A stretch of DNA of 64,000 nucleotides from Siccirubricoccus soli (GCF_024178315.1 NZ_JAMZIK010000030.1:90663-154662), one strand, 5' to 3'; counted from the first letter of the stretch, positions 43,234 to 53,034 are shown. Translations and numbers: made by a program. Notes: generated by a model from the letters alone, not told the origin.

Positions 43234-44763
43234 GTGACCCAGGATTCCGTCCCGCATCGCGGGCTCATCACCGTCTGCGCCATGGTGGCGACCCTGATGC
43301 AGGCGCTGGACGGCACCATCGCCAATGTCGCCCTGCCCTATATGCAGGGCGGCCTCGCCGCCACCTCCGACCAGATCACCTGGGTGCTGACCAGCTACAT
43401 CACGGCGGCCGCCATCCTGACCGCGCCGGTCGGCTTCCTCGCCGCGCGCTTCGGGCGGCGGGCGGTGTTCCTCGCCTCGGTGGGCGGCTTCACCATCGCC
43501 TCCCTGCTCTGCGGCGCCGCGCAGTCCCTGCCGCAGATGGTGATCTTCCGCCTGCTGCAGGGCGCCTTCGGCGCGGCGCTGGTGCCGCTCTCCCAATCCA
43601 CCATGCTGGACATCTACTCGGCGGAGCAGCGCGGCTCCGCCATGGCGATCTGGGGCATGGGCGTGATGGTGGGGCCGATCCTCGGCCCGACGCTCGGGGG
43701 CTGGCTGACCGGCAATTGGAATTGGCGCTGGGTGTTCTACGTGAACCTGCCCTTCGGCCTGCTCGCCTTCCTCGGCCTGCTGGTCTTCCTGCCGAAGGAC
43801 AACCCCGAACGCGACCGCCGCTTCGACTGGCTGGGCTTCGGCGTGCTGGCGCTCGGCCTTGGCGCGCTGCAGATCATGCTGGACCGGGGCGAGCTGCTGG
43901 CTTGGTTCGGCTCCACCGAGATCATCGTGGAGGCGGTGCTGGCGGGGCTCGGCATCTATCTGTTCCTGGTCCATCTGGCGCTGGCGCCGAAGCCCTTCAT
44001 CCCGCCGCGCATCTTCCGGGACCGGAATTTCGCCGCCGGCCTCGGCATCATGTTCGCGGTCGGCGCCATCCTCTTCGCCACCTCGGCGCTGATGGCACCC
44101 TATCTGCAGACCCTGGCGGACTACCCGGTGCTGACGGCAGGGCTGGCGATGGCGCCGCGCGGCCTCGGCACCATGGCGGCGATGTTCATGGCAGGCCGCC
44201 TCGCCTCCCGTTTCGATCCGCGGCTGGTGATCATGGGCGGCATCCTGCTGCTGGCCTGGACGCTATGGGAGATGACGGGCTGGACGCCAGATGTCGCCAT
44301 GTCGCGGCTGGTGACAATGACGGTGCTGCAGGGCGTGGGCCTCGGCTTCGTCTTCATCCCGCTGAACCTCGTCGCCTTCGCCACGCTGGACCCGAAGCTG
44401 CGCACCGACGGCACGGCGCTGATCAGCCTGCTGCGCAACCTCGGCAGCGCCATCGGCATCTCCGCCATGTCGGCGCTGCTGACGCGGAACACCCAGGCGA
44501 TGCATGCCGACCTGGCGACCTATGTCACCCCGCTGAACCGGCTGTTCACCCTGCCCTGGGTGCAGCGCTTCTGGGACCCCTCCACCACCGCCGGCGCGGC
44601 GGCGCTGAACGAGGAGGTGACGCGGCAGGCCAGCATCATCGCCTATGGCAACGACTTCAAGGTGCTGATGTTCCTGGCGCTGGCGATGCTGGCGCTGCTG
44701 CCGTTGATGCGGCGGCCGGCGCGGAGCGCGGTGGTGGAGCCCGGGCATGCGGCGATGGATTGA
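43234..44763 (+). CDS. emrB: DHA2-family multidrug efflux pump (EmrB-like)
   Basis: A 509-aa 14-helix drug:H+ antiporter. Signatures: motif D2-like LDGTIANVALPYMQGGL, motif A GFLAARFGRRAVFL, motif C-like MVGPILGPTLGGWLTGNWNW (antiporter motif), and a second RFDPR loop in the C-terminal half. It is driven by proton influx and works with the upstream EmrA adaptor. The GTG start has AGGTGA five bases ahead. Likely substrates are hydrophobic or uncoupler-like compounds, by family. Confidence 0.93.
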   Translation: MTQDSVPHRGLITVCAMVATLMQALDGTIANVALPYMQGGLAATSDQITWVLTSYITAAAILTAPVGFLAARFGRRAVFLASVGGFTIASLLCGAAQSLPQMVIFRLLQGAFGAALVPLSQSTMLDIYSAEQRGSAMAIWGMGVMVGPILGPTLGGWLTGNWNWRWVFYVNLPFGLLAFLGLLVFLPKDNPERDRRFDWLGFGVLALGLGALQIMLDRGELLAWFGSTEIIVEAVLAGLGIYLFLVHLALAPKPFIPPRIFRDRNFAAGLGIMFAVGAILFATSALMAPYLQTLADYPVLTAGLAMAPRGLGTMAAMFMAGRLASRFDPRLVIMGGILLLAWTLWEMTGWTPDVAMSRLVTMTVLQGVGLGFVFIPLNLVAFATLDPKLRTDGTALISLLRNLGSAIGISAMSALLTRNTQAMHADLATYVTPLNRLFTLPWVQRFWDPSTTAGAAALNEEVTRQASIIAYGNDFKVLMFLALAMLALLPLMRRPARSAVVEPGHAAMD

Positions 44764-44981
44764 CGCCGCGCGCCGGCCCACGCCGCGGGCGCCTGCCGCA
44801 CCGCGGAAGGCGTCCTGCCGCGATAGGTCAGGCCGGCGAAGACTTGGCGGCCATAGCCAGGCCCGGAGAGGACCCCGCCATCGGGGCGCGGCGGCGCCTC
44901 GCGCTCACGCCCCGCGGGAGGACACCGGATCCGCGCCACCCGGCGAGGTTCGACCCGGGGCTGCGGCCGGGCGGCCGCCTC

Positions 44982-45599
44982 TCAGGCGGTCAGCGCGTCA
45001 TCCAGCTCCGTCGCCCGCCGATACGCCGGGCGGTCGGCAAGCCTTTGCCAATAGCGTTCCAGCACCGGCCGCCGCGGCAGCATGCCGAAATGCATCGCCC
45101 ACCAGAGCTGCGCACCGAGATAGAGATCGGCGGCGGTGAAGCCCTCCCCCGCGACGTAGCCGCCATGCACCAGCGCGCCCTCCAGCGTGCCCAGTACCGC
45201 CGCCTCGGAGCCGAAGCCAAGCGCCCGCTCCCGCTCCGCCGGCACGGCGATGCCGCAGCCATTGAAGGTGACGAGCTGCTCCAGCGGCCCGGCGGCGAAG
45301 AACAGCCAGCGGTAATAGGCGGCGCGCGCGGCGGGCGGCGGCGCCAGCCCGGCCGCGGGGAAGGCATCGGCCAGATAGGCGCAGATCGCCGCCGTCTCCG
45401 CCACCACCTGCCCGCCATGGCGGATGGCCGGCACCTTTCCCATGGGGTTGATCGCCAGGTAGTCCGGCGCCTTCATGCTGGCGCCGTATTCCAGCACCAC
45501 CGTCTCGTAGGGCGTGCCCACCTCCTCCAGCATCCAGCGGACGATGCGGCCGCGGGACATGGGGTGGGTGTAGAAGACCAGTTCCGTCATGGCTGTCAT
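44982..45599 (-). CDS. Glutathione S-transferase family protein
   Basis: A 205-aa GST with an N-terminal thioredoxin-like domain (LVFYTHPMSRGRIVRWMLEE; the Ser in PMSRG is the probable glutathione-activating residue; NPMGKVPAIRHG carries the cis-Pro; ETAAICAYLAD binds the gamma-Glu) and a helical C-terminal domain with GFTAADLYLGAQLWW. Its start overlaps the stop of the enoyl-CoA hydratase gene (ATGA), so the two form an operon. Substrate unknown. Confidence 0.9.
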   Translation of the reverse strand: MTAMTELVFYTHPMSRGRIVRWMLEEVGTPYETVVLEYGASMKAPDYLAINPMGKVPAIRHGGQVVAETAAICAYLADAFPAAGLAPPPAARAAYYRWLFFAAGPLEQLVTFNGCGIAVPAERERALGFGSEAAVLGTLEGALVHGGYVAGEGFTAADLYLGAQLWWAMHFGMLPRRPVLERYWQRLADRPAYRRATELDDALTA

Positions 45600-46342
45600 G
45601 CCTTCGGCTTCAGCACTTTGGCCATGATGGCCTGGGTCTCGGCGGAGGCCAGGCGCTCGGCGAAGATCTCCAGCTCCTCCTCCATCCGCGCCAGCAGCTT
45701 CGGCTGGTCCGGGCGCAGCAGGCGCTTGGTGGCGCGAAGCGACTCGACCGGCTTCCGCGCCAGGGCGCGCGCCGTCGCCATGGCGTTCGGCAGCAGCTCG
45801 GCCTGCGGGATGATCCGGTTGACGAAGCCGAGCCGCTCCGCCGCCGCGGCGTCGAAGAACTCGCCGAGGAACATCAGCTCCGCCGCCCGGTGCCGCCCGA
45901 CGATCCAGGGCACCAGGAGCGAGGAGCCCAGCTCCGGCACCACGCCGAGATCGACGAAGGGCATGCGGAAGCGCGCCTCCGGCGCGGCATAGACCAGATC
46001 CGCATGCAGCAGCATGGTGAAGCCGATGCCGATGGCGAGGCCCTGCACGGCGGCCACCACCGGCTTGTCCAGCCGCGCCAGGCCCTGATAGACGCGGCGG
46101 CTGGGGCGCGGGCCGGACTCCGCCGGGCGGCTGCGGAAATCCGCGATGTCGTTGCCGGCGCAGAAGACATCCTCGCTGCCGGTGATGAGCAGGCAGCGGA
46201 TGGAGTCATCCGCCTCGGTCCGCTCGATCGCCTCGGCGAGGCCGGCATACATCTCCCGCGTCAGGGCGTTCTTCTTCTCCGGCCGGGTGAACCGGACGGT
46301 GCAGACGCCCTCGGCGATCTCGGTGCGGATCTGGTCGGACAT
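45596..46342 (-). CDS. Enoyl-CoA hydratase/isomerase family protein
   Basis: A 248-aa crotonase-fold enzyme, probably acting in fatty acid or aromatic acyl-CoA breakdown. Oxyanion-hole blocks are EDVFCAGNDIADF and VAAVQGLAIGIGFTMLLHAD. One catalytic glutamate is retained in DLGVVPELGSS; the position of the other glutamate in true hydratases reads Gly/Phe-like, so an isomerase or other crotonase reaction is possible. AGGAGG precedes the ATG. It is the first gene of a pair with the GST gene. Confidence 0.88.
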   Translation of the reverse strand: MSDQIRTEIAEGVCTVRFTRPEKKNALTREMYAGLAEAIERTEADDSIRCLLITGSEDVFCAGNDIADFRSRPAESGPRPSRRVYQGLARLDKPVVAAVQGLAIGIGFTMLLHADLVYAAPEARFRMPFVDLGVVPELGSSLLVPWIVGRHRAAELMFLGEFFDAAAAERLGFVNRIIPQAELLPNAMATARALARKPVESLRATKRLLRPDQPKLLARMEEELEIFAERLASAETQAIMAKVLKPKA

Positions 46343-46419
46343 GGGGTTCCTCCTCTGCCGCGGAGGCTAGCAGCACGGCGCGGCAGGTGGCAGCATTCCG
46401 CAAAACCTGGGAGGACACC

Positions 46420-47376
46420 TTGGCCAAGACCGCGATCCGCCGCCGCCTCATGCTCGGCGCCCTGCCCCTGCTCGCCGCCCCCGCCCTGGCCCAGGGGCGG
46501 CCCGTCACCCTGGTGGTCCCCTTCCCGCCCGGCGGCTCCACCGACGTGATGGCACGGCTGCTGGCGGACCGCATGGCCCCTGCCCTCGGCACCAATGTGG
46601 TGGTGGAGAACCGGCCGGGCGGCGCGACGGTGGTGGGGGCGGAGGCGGTGGCGCGGGCGGCGCCGGACGGGATGACGGTGCTGGTGAACAGCGGCACCAC
46701 CCTGACGCTGAACCCGCTGCTGATGAAATCCCTCTCCTACAAGCCGGAGGATTTCGCCGCCGTCTCCCTGCTCTCCACCCTGCCCTTCGCCTTCCTGCTG
46801 AAGAACAGCCTGCCCGGGGACATCGACGGCTTCGTCGCGCATGCCAAGGCACGGCCAGGGCAGCTCAACTACGGGACCAACGGCCCCTCCTCCTTCAACA
46901 ACATCGCGGCGGTGCTGGTGGCGGATGCGCTGGGCATCCGGATGCAGGACGTGACCTATCGCGGGGATGCGCAGCAGCTTTCCGCCTTCCTGGCCGGGAC
47001 GCTGGACCTGCTGGTGGTGGGCGGGGCCTCGGCCATCCAGCCGCACCGCAACGGCCAGGGGCGGATCATCGGCTGGACCGGGGACCGGCGCATGCCTTCC
47101 CTGCCCGATATCCCGACCTTTGAGGAGAAGGTGCCGGGGACGGTGGCGCAGACCTATTTCGGCCTCGTGGTGCCGGCACGGACGCCGCGCGGGCCGATCG
47201 AGCGGCTCTCCAAGGCCGCCGCCGCGGCGCTGCAGACGCCCGAGCTGCGGGAGCGGCTGCTGGCCGAGGGGCAATTCGCCATCGGCAGCGGGCCGGAGGA
47301 TTTCGCCAGCTTCCTGCAGACGGAGGCGGCGCGCTGGCGGCCGGTGCTGGCGAAGATGAATCTGCAGATCGAGTAA
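46420..47376 (+). CDS. Bug-family solute-binding protein of tripartite tricarboxylate transport
   Basis: A 318-aa periplasmic receptor. Signal peptide: AIRRRLMLGALPLLAAPALA. The mature part has the family blocks VTLVVPFPPGGSTDVMARLL, VVVENRPGGATVVGAEAVAR, GQLNYGTNGPSS and DVTYRGDAQQL, and the C-terminal LPDIPTFEE. Binds a carboxylate, as is usual for this group. The TTG start is preferred because GGGAGG lies five bases upstream and gives a normal signal peptide; a GTG at 46387 is in frame. No TctA/TctB membrane genes are adjacent; lone Bug genes are common in this lineage. Confidence 0.92.
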   Translation: MAKTAIRRRLMLGALPLLAAPALAQGRPVTLVVPFPPGGSTDVMARLLADRMAPALGTNVVVENRPGGATVVGAEAVARAAPDGMTVLVNSGTTLTLNPLLMKSLSYKPEDFAAVSLLSTLPFAFLLKNSLPGDIDGFVAHAKARPGQLNYGTNGPSSFNNIAAVLVADALGIRMQDVTYRGDAQQLSAFLAGTLDLLVVGGASAIQPHRNGQGRIIGWTGDRRMPSLPDIPTFEEKVPGTVAQTYFGLVVPARTPRGPIERLSKAAAAALQTPELRERLLAEGQFAIGSGPEDFASFLQTEAARWRPVLAKMNLQIE

Positions 47377-47536
47377 CCCATCCTCGGGGCCGCCGCGCGA
47401 AGGTGCTCCCACCCGCCCGCGGCACCGTCAAATGCGGCCGGCGCGGGTGGGTCAGCACCCCATCCCGCCCGGCGACGTGCCTTGGCGCGGTAGCGTCAAG
47501 CGAGGCGCGGAGCGCCGCGCCCGCGCTCCGCCCCCC

Positions 47537-49807
47537 TCAGAACTGGTGCCGCAGCGTGGCGATCACCGAGCGGCGGTAGCCCCAGAAGCAGAAGGTATAG
47601 GAGAGGCAGGAGGAGACGTATTTCTCGTCGAACAGGTTGCTGACATTCAGCTGCAGGCTGCTGCCCCGGAGCGACGGGCTGAGGTTCCCCAGCTCGTAGC
47701 GCGCCATCAGATCCACCAGCGTCACGTCCGGAACACGCAGCGTGTTGGCCGCGTCGCCCCAGCTCTGGCCGACATAGCGCACGCCGCCGCCCACCGTCAT
47801 GCCCTCGAACCGCGTGTCCGGCTGGAAGGTGTATTGCGCGAAGATGGACGCCATGTGGTTCGGGACGGAAGTCGGCTCGGTGCCGGCCTGCGGCCGGGTC
47901 GAGGTCCGGGTGCCGACGCCGCGGTCGACGGTGACCAGGCTGTTGCTGCTCGTGTACTCGCTGTCCAGGTAGGTGTAGCTGGCCACAAGGTTGACCCCCG
48001 TTGCCAGGGTCGCCCGCGCCTCCAACTCGACGCCGCGGGTGCGGATCTCGCCGGTCTGGATGGAGTAGCTGATGTTCTGCGGATCGGTCGTCAGCACGTT
48101 CTGCCGGCGCAGGTCGAACACGGCCGCGGTGAACAGCGCGTTCACGCCCTCCGGCTGGTAGCGGATGCCGATCTCGTGCTGCTGCCCGGTGGTCGGCTGG
48201 AAGGGCCCGCCGCCGCGCGCCGGCGCGAAGGTGCCGGTCTGCGGCTCGAAGCTTTCCGTGTAGGAGTAATAGGGCACCACGCCGATCCCGGTGTGGTACA
48301 GGATGGCGGCGCGGCCGGTGAAGGCGCTGGTCTCGAAGGGCGTGCGCGTCGTGGCGCCGGTGGTCAGGTTCGTCGCCCGGGTCTCCGAATCATACCAGTC
48401 CTGGCGGCCACCGAGATGCACCGTGACCGGGCCCCAGCGGAGCTGGTCCTGGGCGTAGAGGCCGACGCCGCTCTGGGTCTGCCGGGTGCGGGTGGAATAG
48501 GCCAGGTTCGGCATGCGCACGCCATAGACCGGCGCATAGATGTCAATGGACGGCACGCCCGACTGCACGGAGCCGGCGCGGGTGTCGCTGCCCAGGTTGA
48601 AGTAGTCGAGGCCGCCCAGGATCGTATGGCTCACCGGTCCGGTCTCGACGCGGCCCTCGATCTGGTTGTCGAGGGTGATGGTGTCGAAATTGCCCTCGGT
48701 GCCGGTCAGGCCGCGGGGCGCGGTGCGGAAATCGGCGGACAGGCTCGTGAAATTGGCCTGGCGGTAATAGAAGTCGGTGTGCGCCCAGCGGAAGTTCTGG
48801 CGCGCCACGAGGTTCTCGCTGAAGCGATGCTCGGCGGCGTAGCCGAGCTGGTACTGCGTGCGGTCCAGCCGGTCGAAGCTCGGGTCGCCGTCCCAGAAAT
48901 TCGTGCGGGTCCGGCCATAGGGGCTGGGGAGCACGGAGCCATAGGCGGGCACGCCGCCATAGGTGCCGCCCCATGGGTCGCGCTGGTACAGGCCCAGGAA
49001 GGTGATGGTCGTATCGGCCGTCGGCCGGAGGGTGAGCGACGGCGCGACCAGGTAGCGCTCCTCCCGCGCGTGTTCCGTCTGGGTGTCGGAGCGCGAGTAG
49101 GAGGAGACGATGCGGCCGAGGAGGGTGCGGTTCTCGTTCAGCGCGCCGCTGAGATCCGCGCCCGCGCGGAAGGTGCCGAAGCTGCCGCCCTGCAGCATCA
49201 GCTCGCGCTGGGGCTCCAGCGTCGGGCGCTTGCTGACCAGATTCACCAGCCCACCCGGGCCGGCCTGCCCATAGGTCACCGAGGCCGGCCCGCGCAGCAC
49301 CTCCACGCGCTCCAGCCGGTAGGGATCGACGCTCGGATTGGCGTCGCGGCCGCCGAAGGTGCGCATGCCGTCGAGGAATTGCGGCGCCGAGAAGCCGCGG
49401 ATGGTGAACTGGTCGAGGCGCCCCACCGTGCCGCGGGTATCCACCGCCACGCCGGGGGTGTAGCGCATGATGCCGTTCAGGTTCTGGGCCGACAGCGCCT
49501 CGATCTGGTCGCGGGTGACGACCGAGATGGATTGCGGCGCCTCGATGAGGGGCGTGTCGGTCTTCGTGCCGGTGGCGGTGGTTTCCGCCACGAAGCCGCG
49601 GACCGGCGCCCAGCCGCGCGGCAGGCCGGCATCGATCCGGACCTCCGGCAGGGCGATGGCGCCCTCGGGCATCTGGCCTGCCCCTGTCTGGCCGCTGGCC
49701 GGGGATGCGAGCAGGGCCGAGCCGCCGAACAGGGCGGCGATCAGCGGCAAGGCACCGCCACGCGGCCGGCCATGGGCCGGACCGTTCCGAACCTTCATCC
49801 TCTTCAT
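47537..49807 (-). CDS. TonB-dependent siderophore receptor
   Basis: A 756-aa outer-membrane receptor for a ferric siderophore. Order: signal peptide (RGGALPLIAALFGGSALLAS), a TonB-box region, the plug domain (APQSISVVTRDQIEALSAQN, LNGIMRYTPGVAVDTRG, VEVLRGPASVTYGQAGPGGL), and a 22-strand barrel ending in the terminal aromatic ATLRHQF. Similar to the FhuA/FoxA type receptors that lack an N-terminal signalling domain, so no sigma/anti-sigma pair is expected. GGAG lies upstream of the ATG. A 35-bp palindrome 24 bases upstream is a likely iron-responsive operator. The siderophore is not known. Confidence 0.93.
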   Translation of the reverse strand: MKRMKVRNGPAHGRPRGGALPLIAALFGGSALLASPASGQTGAGQMPEGAIALPEVRIDAGLPRGWAPVRGFVAETTATGTKTDTPLIEAPQSISVVTRDQIEALSAQNLNGIMRYTPGVAVDTRGTVGRLDQFTIRGFSAPQFLDGMRTFGGRDANPSVDPYRLERVEVLRGPASVTYGQAGPGGLVNLVSKRPTLEPQRELMLQGGSFGTFRAGADLSGALNENRTLLGRIVSSYSRSDTQTEHAREERYLVAPSLTLRPTADTTITFLGLYQRDPWGGTYGGVPAYGSVLPSPYGRTRTNFWDGDPSFDRLDRTQYQLGYAAEHRFSENLVARQNFRWAHTDFYYRQANFTSLSADFRTAPRGLTGTEGNFDTITLDNQIEGRVETGPVSHTILGGLDYFNLGSDTRAGSVQSGVPSIDIYAPVYGVRMPNLAYSTRTRQTQSGVGLYAQDQLRWGPVTVHLGGRQDWYDSETRATNLTTGATTRTPFETSAFTGRAAILYHTGIGVVPYYSYTESFEPQTGTFAPARGGGPFQPTTGQQHEIGIRYQPEGVNALFTAAVFDLRRQNVLTTDPQNISYSIQTGEIRTRGVELEARATLATGVNLVASYTYLDSEYTSSNSLVTVDRGVGTRTSTRPQAGTEPTSVPNHMASIFAQYTFQPDTRFEGMTVGGGVRYVGQSWGDAANTLRVPDVTLVDLMARYELGNLSPSLRGSSLQLNVSNLFDEKYVSSCLSYTFCFWGYRRSVIATLRHQF

Positions 49808-49830
49808 GTCACTCCGTCCCGGCGCGGGCC

Positions 49831-49865
49831 TATCTGATATTGCGATTGATTCGCATTATCAGATA
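49831..49865 (-). promoter_or_regulatory. Candidate Fur/iron-responsive operator for the siderophore receptor
   Basis: A 35-bp dyad: TATCTGATA (49831-49839) with TATCAGATA (49857-49865), and inside it TGCGA (49841-49845) with TCGCA (49851-49855), centred on TTGAT. Only the bases at 49840 and 49856 and the centre break the symmetry. It lies 24 bp before the receptor start, in the only AT-rich stretch there. Overlapping Fur-type sites fit this; RirA or Irr control is an alternative. Confidence 0.65.
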
Positions 49866-50004
49866 ACCCAGGACGGCGGAAATGTGGAGGGCCGAAAGGA
49901 ATCTCGGGCGGCAAGGTGCCGGCCAGCGGCCGGGCCGGCGGGGCCGCGCCATGGCGGCCCGCGCCCGGCATGCCGTGCGGGCATGCCGGGCGTTCAGGCC
50001 GTGG

Positions 50005-50580
50005 TCAGGCCGGCGACTTGATCAGCGCCATCAGCTCCCGCCGCGTATTCGCATCGTCGCGAAAGGCGCCGAGCATCCGGCTGGTGACCATGGCGGCGCC
50101 GTGCTGGTGCACGCCGCGCGTCGTCATGCACTGGTGCTCGCTTTCGATGATGACGGCGACGCCGCGCGGCTGCAGCACCGCCTCGATGGTGTTGGCGATC
50201 TGCGCCGTCAGCTTCTCCTGGATCTGCAGCCGCTTGGCATAGGCCCAGGCCACCCGCGCCAGCTTGCTGATGCCGACGACGCGCTGGGCGGGCAGGTAGG
50301 CGATATGCGCGACGCCGATGATCGGCACCATATGGTGCTCGCAATAGCTTTCCAGGCGGATGTTCTTCAGCAGGACGATCTCGTCATAGCCCTCCGTCTC
50401 CGCGAAGGTGCGTTCCAGCAGCGCCACCGGGTCGATGGCATAGCCGGCGAAGAATTCCTCATAGGCGCGGGCGACGCGGGCGGGGGTGTCGAGCAAACCC
50501 TCCCGGTGGGGGTCGTCGCCGGCCCAGCGGATGAGGGTGCGGATGGCGGCTTCGGCCTCTTCACGGCTGGGACGGGGCAT
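50005..50580 (-). CDS. folE: GTP cyclohydrolase I
   Basis: Converts GTP to 7,8-dihydroneopterin triphosphate, the first step of folate and pterin synthesis (and feeds queuosine). The 191-aa product has the full active site: the zinc ligands Cys and His in [14 protein letters not shown] and the second Cys in [10 protein letters not shown], with [25 protein letters not shown] lies 8 bases before the ATG at 50580; the longer frame to 50784 is low-complexity. It follows the siderophore receptor promoter region on the same strand, but with no sign of shared control. Confidence 0.95.
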   Translation of the reverse strand: MPRPSREEAEAAIRTLIRWAGDDPHREGLLDTPARVARAYEEFFAGYAIDPVALLERTFAETEGYDEIVLLKNIRLESYCEHHMVPIIGVAHIAYLPAQRVVGISKLARVAWAYAKRLQIQEKLTAQIANTIEAVLQPRGVAVIIESEHQCMTTRGVHQHGAAMVTSRMLGAFRDDANTRRELMALIKSPA

Positions 50581-50787
50581 GGAGCGTCTCCTTTCGGGAA
50601 GCAGAACGCAGTTGGGCGGCTCGGGCTCCGGCAAGGGACGCCGCCCGGCCGACTCGCGGCGGGGTCCGGGACCGGTTCCCGGCGGGGCTGGCGGCGCCAC
50701 TGCCAAGGGCGGCACCGGTGACGCCGCCCTGGTCCGCCACCGTGACCCGGTCGCACCGGGCGCGGCGCGACAGGCCATCGGCACAGG

Positions 50788-50894
50788 CTAGAGCATGCTG
50801 CGTTCGCCTGCGCTCAGGCCGCATGCTCCAGGCCGTTGTTTTGCGAGCATCTTCACGCCTTCAGATGAGTCCATCTGAACGCGATCTGCTCTAG
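50788..50894 (-). repeat. 107-bp two-hairpin repeat, copy C
   Basis: Same orientation as copy B and the same 107-base length. It starts CTAGAGCATGCTGCG and ends ATCTGCTCTAG. Its first four bases are CTAG at both ends, consistent with a TA- or CTAG-like target duplication. It lies between folE and the HpaB-type gene, which are divergent. Confidence 0.8.
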
Positions 50895-50983
50895 GCCGAT
50901 GCCAGAGCCCGGCAAAAGATGGTTCCCCGATGACAGGGGGGCGGCGCATCCTGCCCTCCTCACGGGCAGGGGAGCCGCTCCGC

Positions 50984-52438
50984 ATGATCCGCACCGGCGC
51001 GCAGTATCTCGACGGCATCCGGGATGGACGAGAGGTCTGGATCGACGGCGAGAAGGTGACGGATGTCGCCCGCCACCGGGCCTTCGCCCCGATCGTCGCT
51101 GCCAAGGCCCGCATGTACGACATGCAGCATGAGGCAGCCTACCAGGCGGACCTGACCTATGAGGAGAACGGCGAGCGCCACAGCCTGTTCCAGCAGCCGC
51201 CCACCACCCAGGAGGATTGGTGGCGGAAATGGCGCAGCGTGGACCTGCTGCTGCAGGATGCCGGCGGCATCGTCACCCGCGTCGGCGACGAGACGGTGGG
51301 GGAGATGTGGTCCCTGCAGGATGGCAGGGACATCCTGAACGAGATCGACCCGCGCTTCGCCGACAATATCAGCCGCCATATCCGCCGGGTGGTGGCGCTG
51401 GACCCCTTCCACGTCTCCGCCAATACCGACCCGAAGGGCGACCGCAGCCGCCCCATCACCGAGCGCGATCCCGACATGATGGTGCATGTGGTGAAGGAGA
51501 CCAGCGCCGGCATCGTCATCCGCGGCGCGAAATACGAGACGGCGGCGGCCTATGCCGACCAGGCCTATCTGAAGCCCACCGTCGGCGCCTGGACCGACGA
51601 GAAGGAGAGCGACTACGCGCTGGGCTGCATCGTGAAGATGGGCGCGCCAGGGGTGAAGCATGTCTGCCGCGGCGGCTTCGCGGGACGGGGCGACCCGGCG
51701 GACACCCCGCTGGCCAGCCGCTTCGACGAGGTGGATACGCTGGTGGTGTTCGACGACGTCCTCATCCCCTGGGAGGATGTCTTCTTCTACCGCTACACCC
51801 GCGCGGCGCAGCAGGTGCGCGCCACGCTGCACCGCTACTCGGCCTTCCCCTACGTTCTCCGCCTGCTCTACAACGCCGACATGATGATCGGCGCGGCGAT
51901 GTGGAGCGCGAAGCAGACCGGTCTCGAGAAGCTGCAGGCGGTGCAGGAGAAGCTGGCCGATCTGGCCTGCTACCGGGAGGGCATCCGGGCACACCTCGTC
52001 GCCTCCATCACCCTGGCGGAGCGGTCCCCGGCCGGGCTGCTGATGCCGAACCAGTCGCTGCTCTATGCCGGGCGGGTGCTGGCCTGCTCGCAGCTGCCGG
52101 TGATGATGCATGCGGCGCGGGAGCTGATCGGCGGGCAGATCTGCGTCACCCCCAACGCGGCGGCGTTTCACGCCGCCGGCAGCGGCGCATGGCTGCAGAA
52201 ATTCTACACCCTGAACGCCGAGTGGGCGGCGGAGGACCGGCGCAAGCTGCTGGCCTTCGCGCGGGACCTGCTGAACAGCGATTATGCCGGGCACCGGCTG
52301 GCCTTCGTACAATTCGCCCAGGCCCCGCACTTCAACCATCTGGCGGCGGTGTACCGGAGCTTCGACTTCTCCGGCCCGCTGGACTTCGTCCGCCGCAGCG
52401 CCGGGCTGTCCGATCAGGTGCTGGGGACACCGAAGTAG
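50984..52438 (+). CDS. HpaB-type FADH2-dependent hydroxylase (4-hydroxyphenylacetate 3-hydroxylase family)
   Basis: A 484-aa oxygenase of the two-component flavin monooxygenase group that uses FADH2 from a separate reductase. Family blocks are IRTGAQYLDGIRDGREVWID (N-terminus), GDRSRPITERDPD, IVIRGAKYETAAAYAD, RFDEVDTLVVFDDVLIPWED and HAARELIGGQICVTPNAAAF. Substrate is likely a phenol or related aromatic compound, not determinable here. GGGGAG lies upstream of the ATG; an earlier frame to 50930 is weaker. No HpaC reductase gene is in the window. Confidence 0.88.
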   Translation: MIRTGAQYLDGIRDGREVWIDGEKVTDVARHRAFAPIVAAKARMYDMQHEAAYQADLTYEENGERHSLFQQPPTTQEDWWRKWRSVDLLLQDAGGIVTRVGDETVGEMWSLQDGRDILNEIDPRFADNISRHIRRVVALDPFHVSANTDPKGDRSRPITERDPDMMVHVVKETSAGIVIRGAKYETAAAYADQAYLKPTVGAWTDEKESDYALGCIVKMGAPGVKHVCRGGFAGRGDPADTPLASRFDEVDTLVVFDDVLIPWEDVFFYRYTRAAQQVRATLHRYSAFPYVLRLLYNADMMIGAAMWSAKQTGLEKLQAVQEKLADLACYREGIRAHLVASITLAERSPAGLLMPNQSLLYAGRVLACSQLPVMMHAARELIGGQICVTPNAAAFHAAGSGAWLQKFYTLNAEWAAEDRRKLLAFARDLLNSDYAGHRLAFVQFAQAPHFNHLAAVYRSFDFSGPLDFVRRSAGLSDQVLGTPK

Positions 52439-52542
52439 CTTCGGGGTTTCCGAAGGCATTTCGGCCTTTGGCGGACGGAGTTCGAGGAGGGTCGCGCCGC
52501 AAGGCGCGCGCCCTGCAGCGCGCCGCCCTCCTCGACACCGCG

Positions 52543-52983
52543 CTATACGCGATAGGCCTGCCGCGCCAGCAGCTTCCAGTCGCTGCCTTCCTTCGTCCAG
52601 ACTTGCATCACCCCGATCCGCACCGGCGCCGGCTGGTTGTTGGTCATCGTCTCGCCCACCAGCAGGTGCCGGACGATGGCGTTGTTCCCCGCCACGCTGA
52701 TGCTCTGGTCCTGCAGGGTGATGCTGCGGAAGACGCTGGTCTTGTTCACCAGCGCATCGATGAATTGCTGCCGGTTCTCGATCTTGCCGGCGGAATGGCC
52801 GTAGCTCAGCCCGGCCACCGTCAGCGCTTCCAGCTTCGCGCGGTCCGGCTGCAGCATGGCGGCGGTCAGGGCGTCCACCGCCCGGGCCACCGCCTGCTGC
52901 TCGCCCTGCTGCGCCACGGCGGGCCGTGCCGCCAGCCAGGCGCCCACCACGGCCAGGGCCGCGGCCTGTCTGCGTTCGATCAT
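52543..52983 (-). CDS. Exported NTF2-like (DUF4440/SnoaL-type) protein
   Basis: A 146-aa protein with a signal peptide (RRQAAALAVVGAWLAARPAVA) followed by an NTF2-like cone fold: AVDALTAAMLQPDRAKLEAL, LTVAGLSYGHSAGKIENRQQ, RSITLQDQSISVAGNNAIV and VMQVWTKEGSDWKLLARQAY. These small folds bind or turn over varied ligands; the role is unknown. It follows the gamma-carbonic anhydrase gene on the same strand by 51 bp and may be in its transcript. Confidence 0.82.
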   Translation of the reverse strand: MIERRQAAALAVVGAWLAARPAVAQQGEQQAVARAVDALTAAMLQPDRAKLEALTVAGLSYGHSAGKIENRQQFIDALVNKTSVFRSITLQDQSISVAGNNAIVRHLLVGETMTNNQPAPVRIGVMQVWTKEGSDWKLLARQAYRV

Positions 52984-53034
52984 CTGCGTTTCCTTCCCTG
53001 GGCCGTTGGCCGGCCGAGGGAAGTGTAGCGCAGA

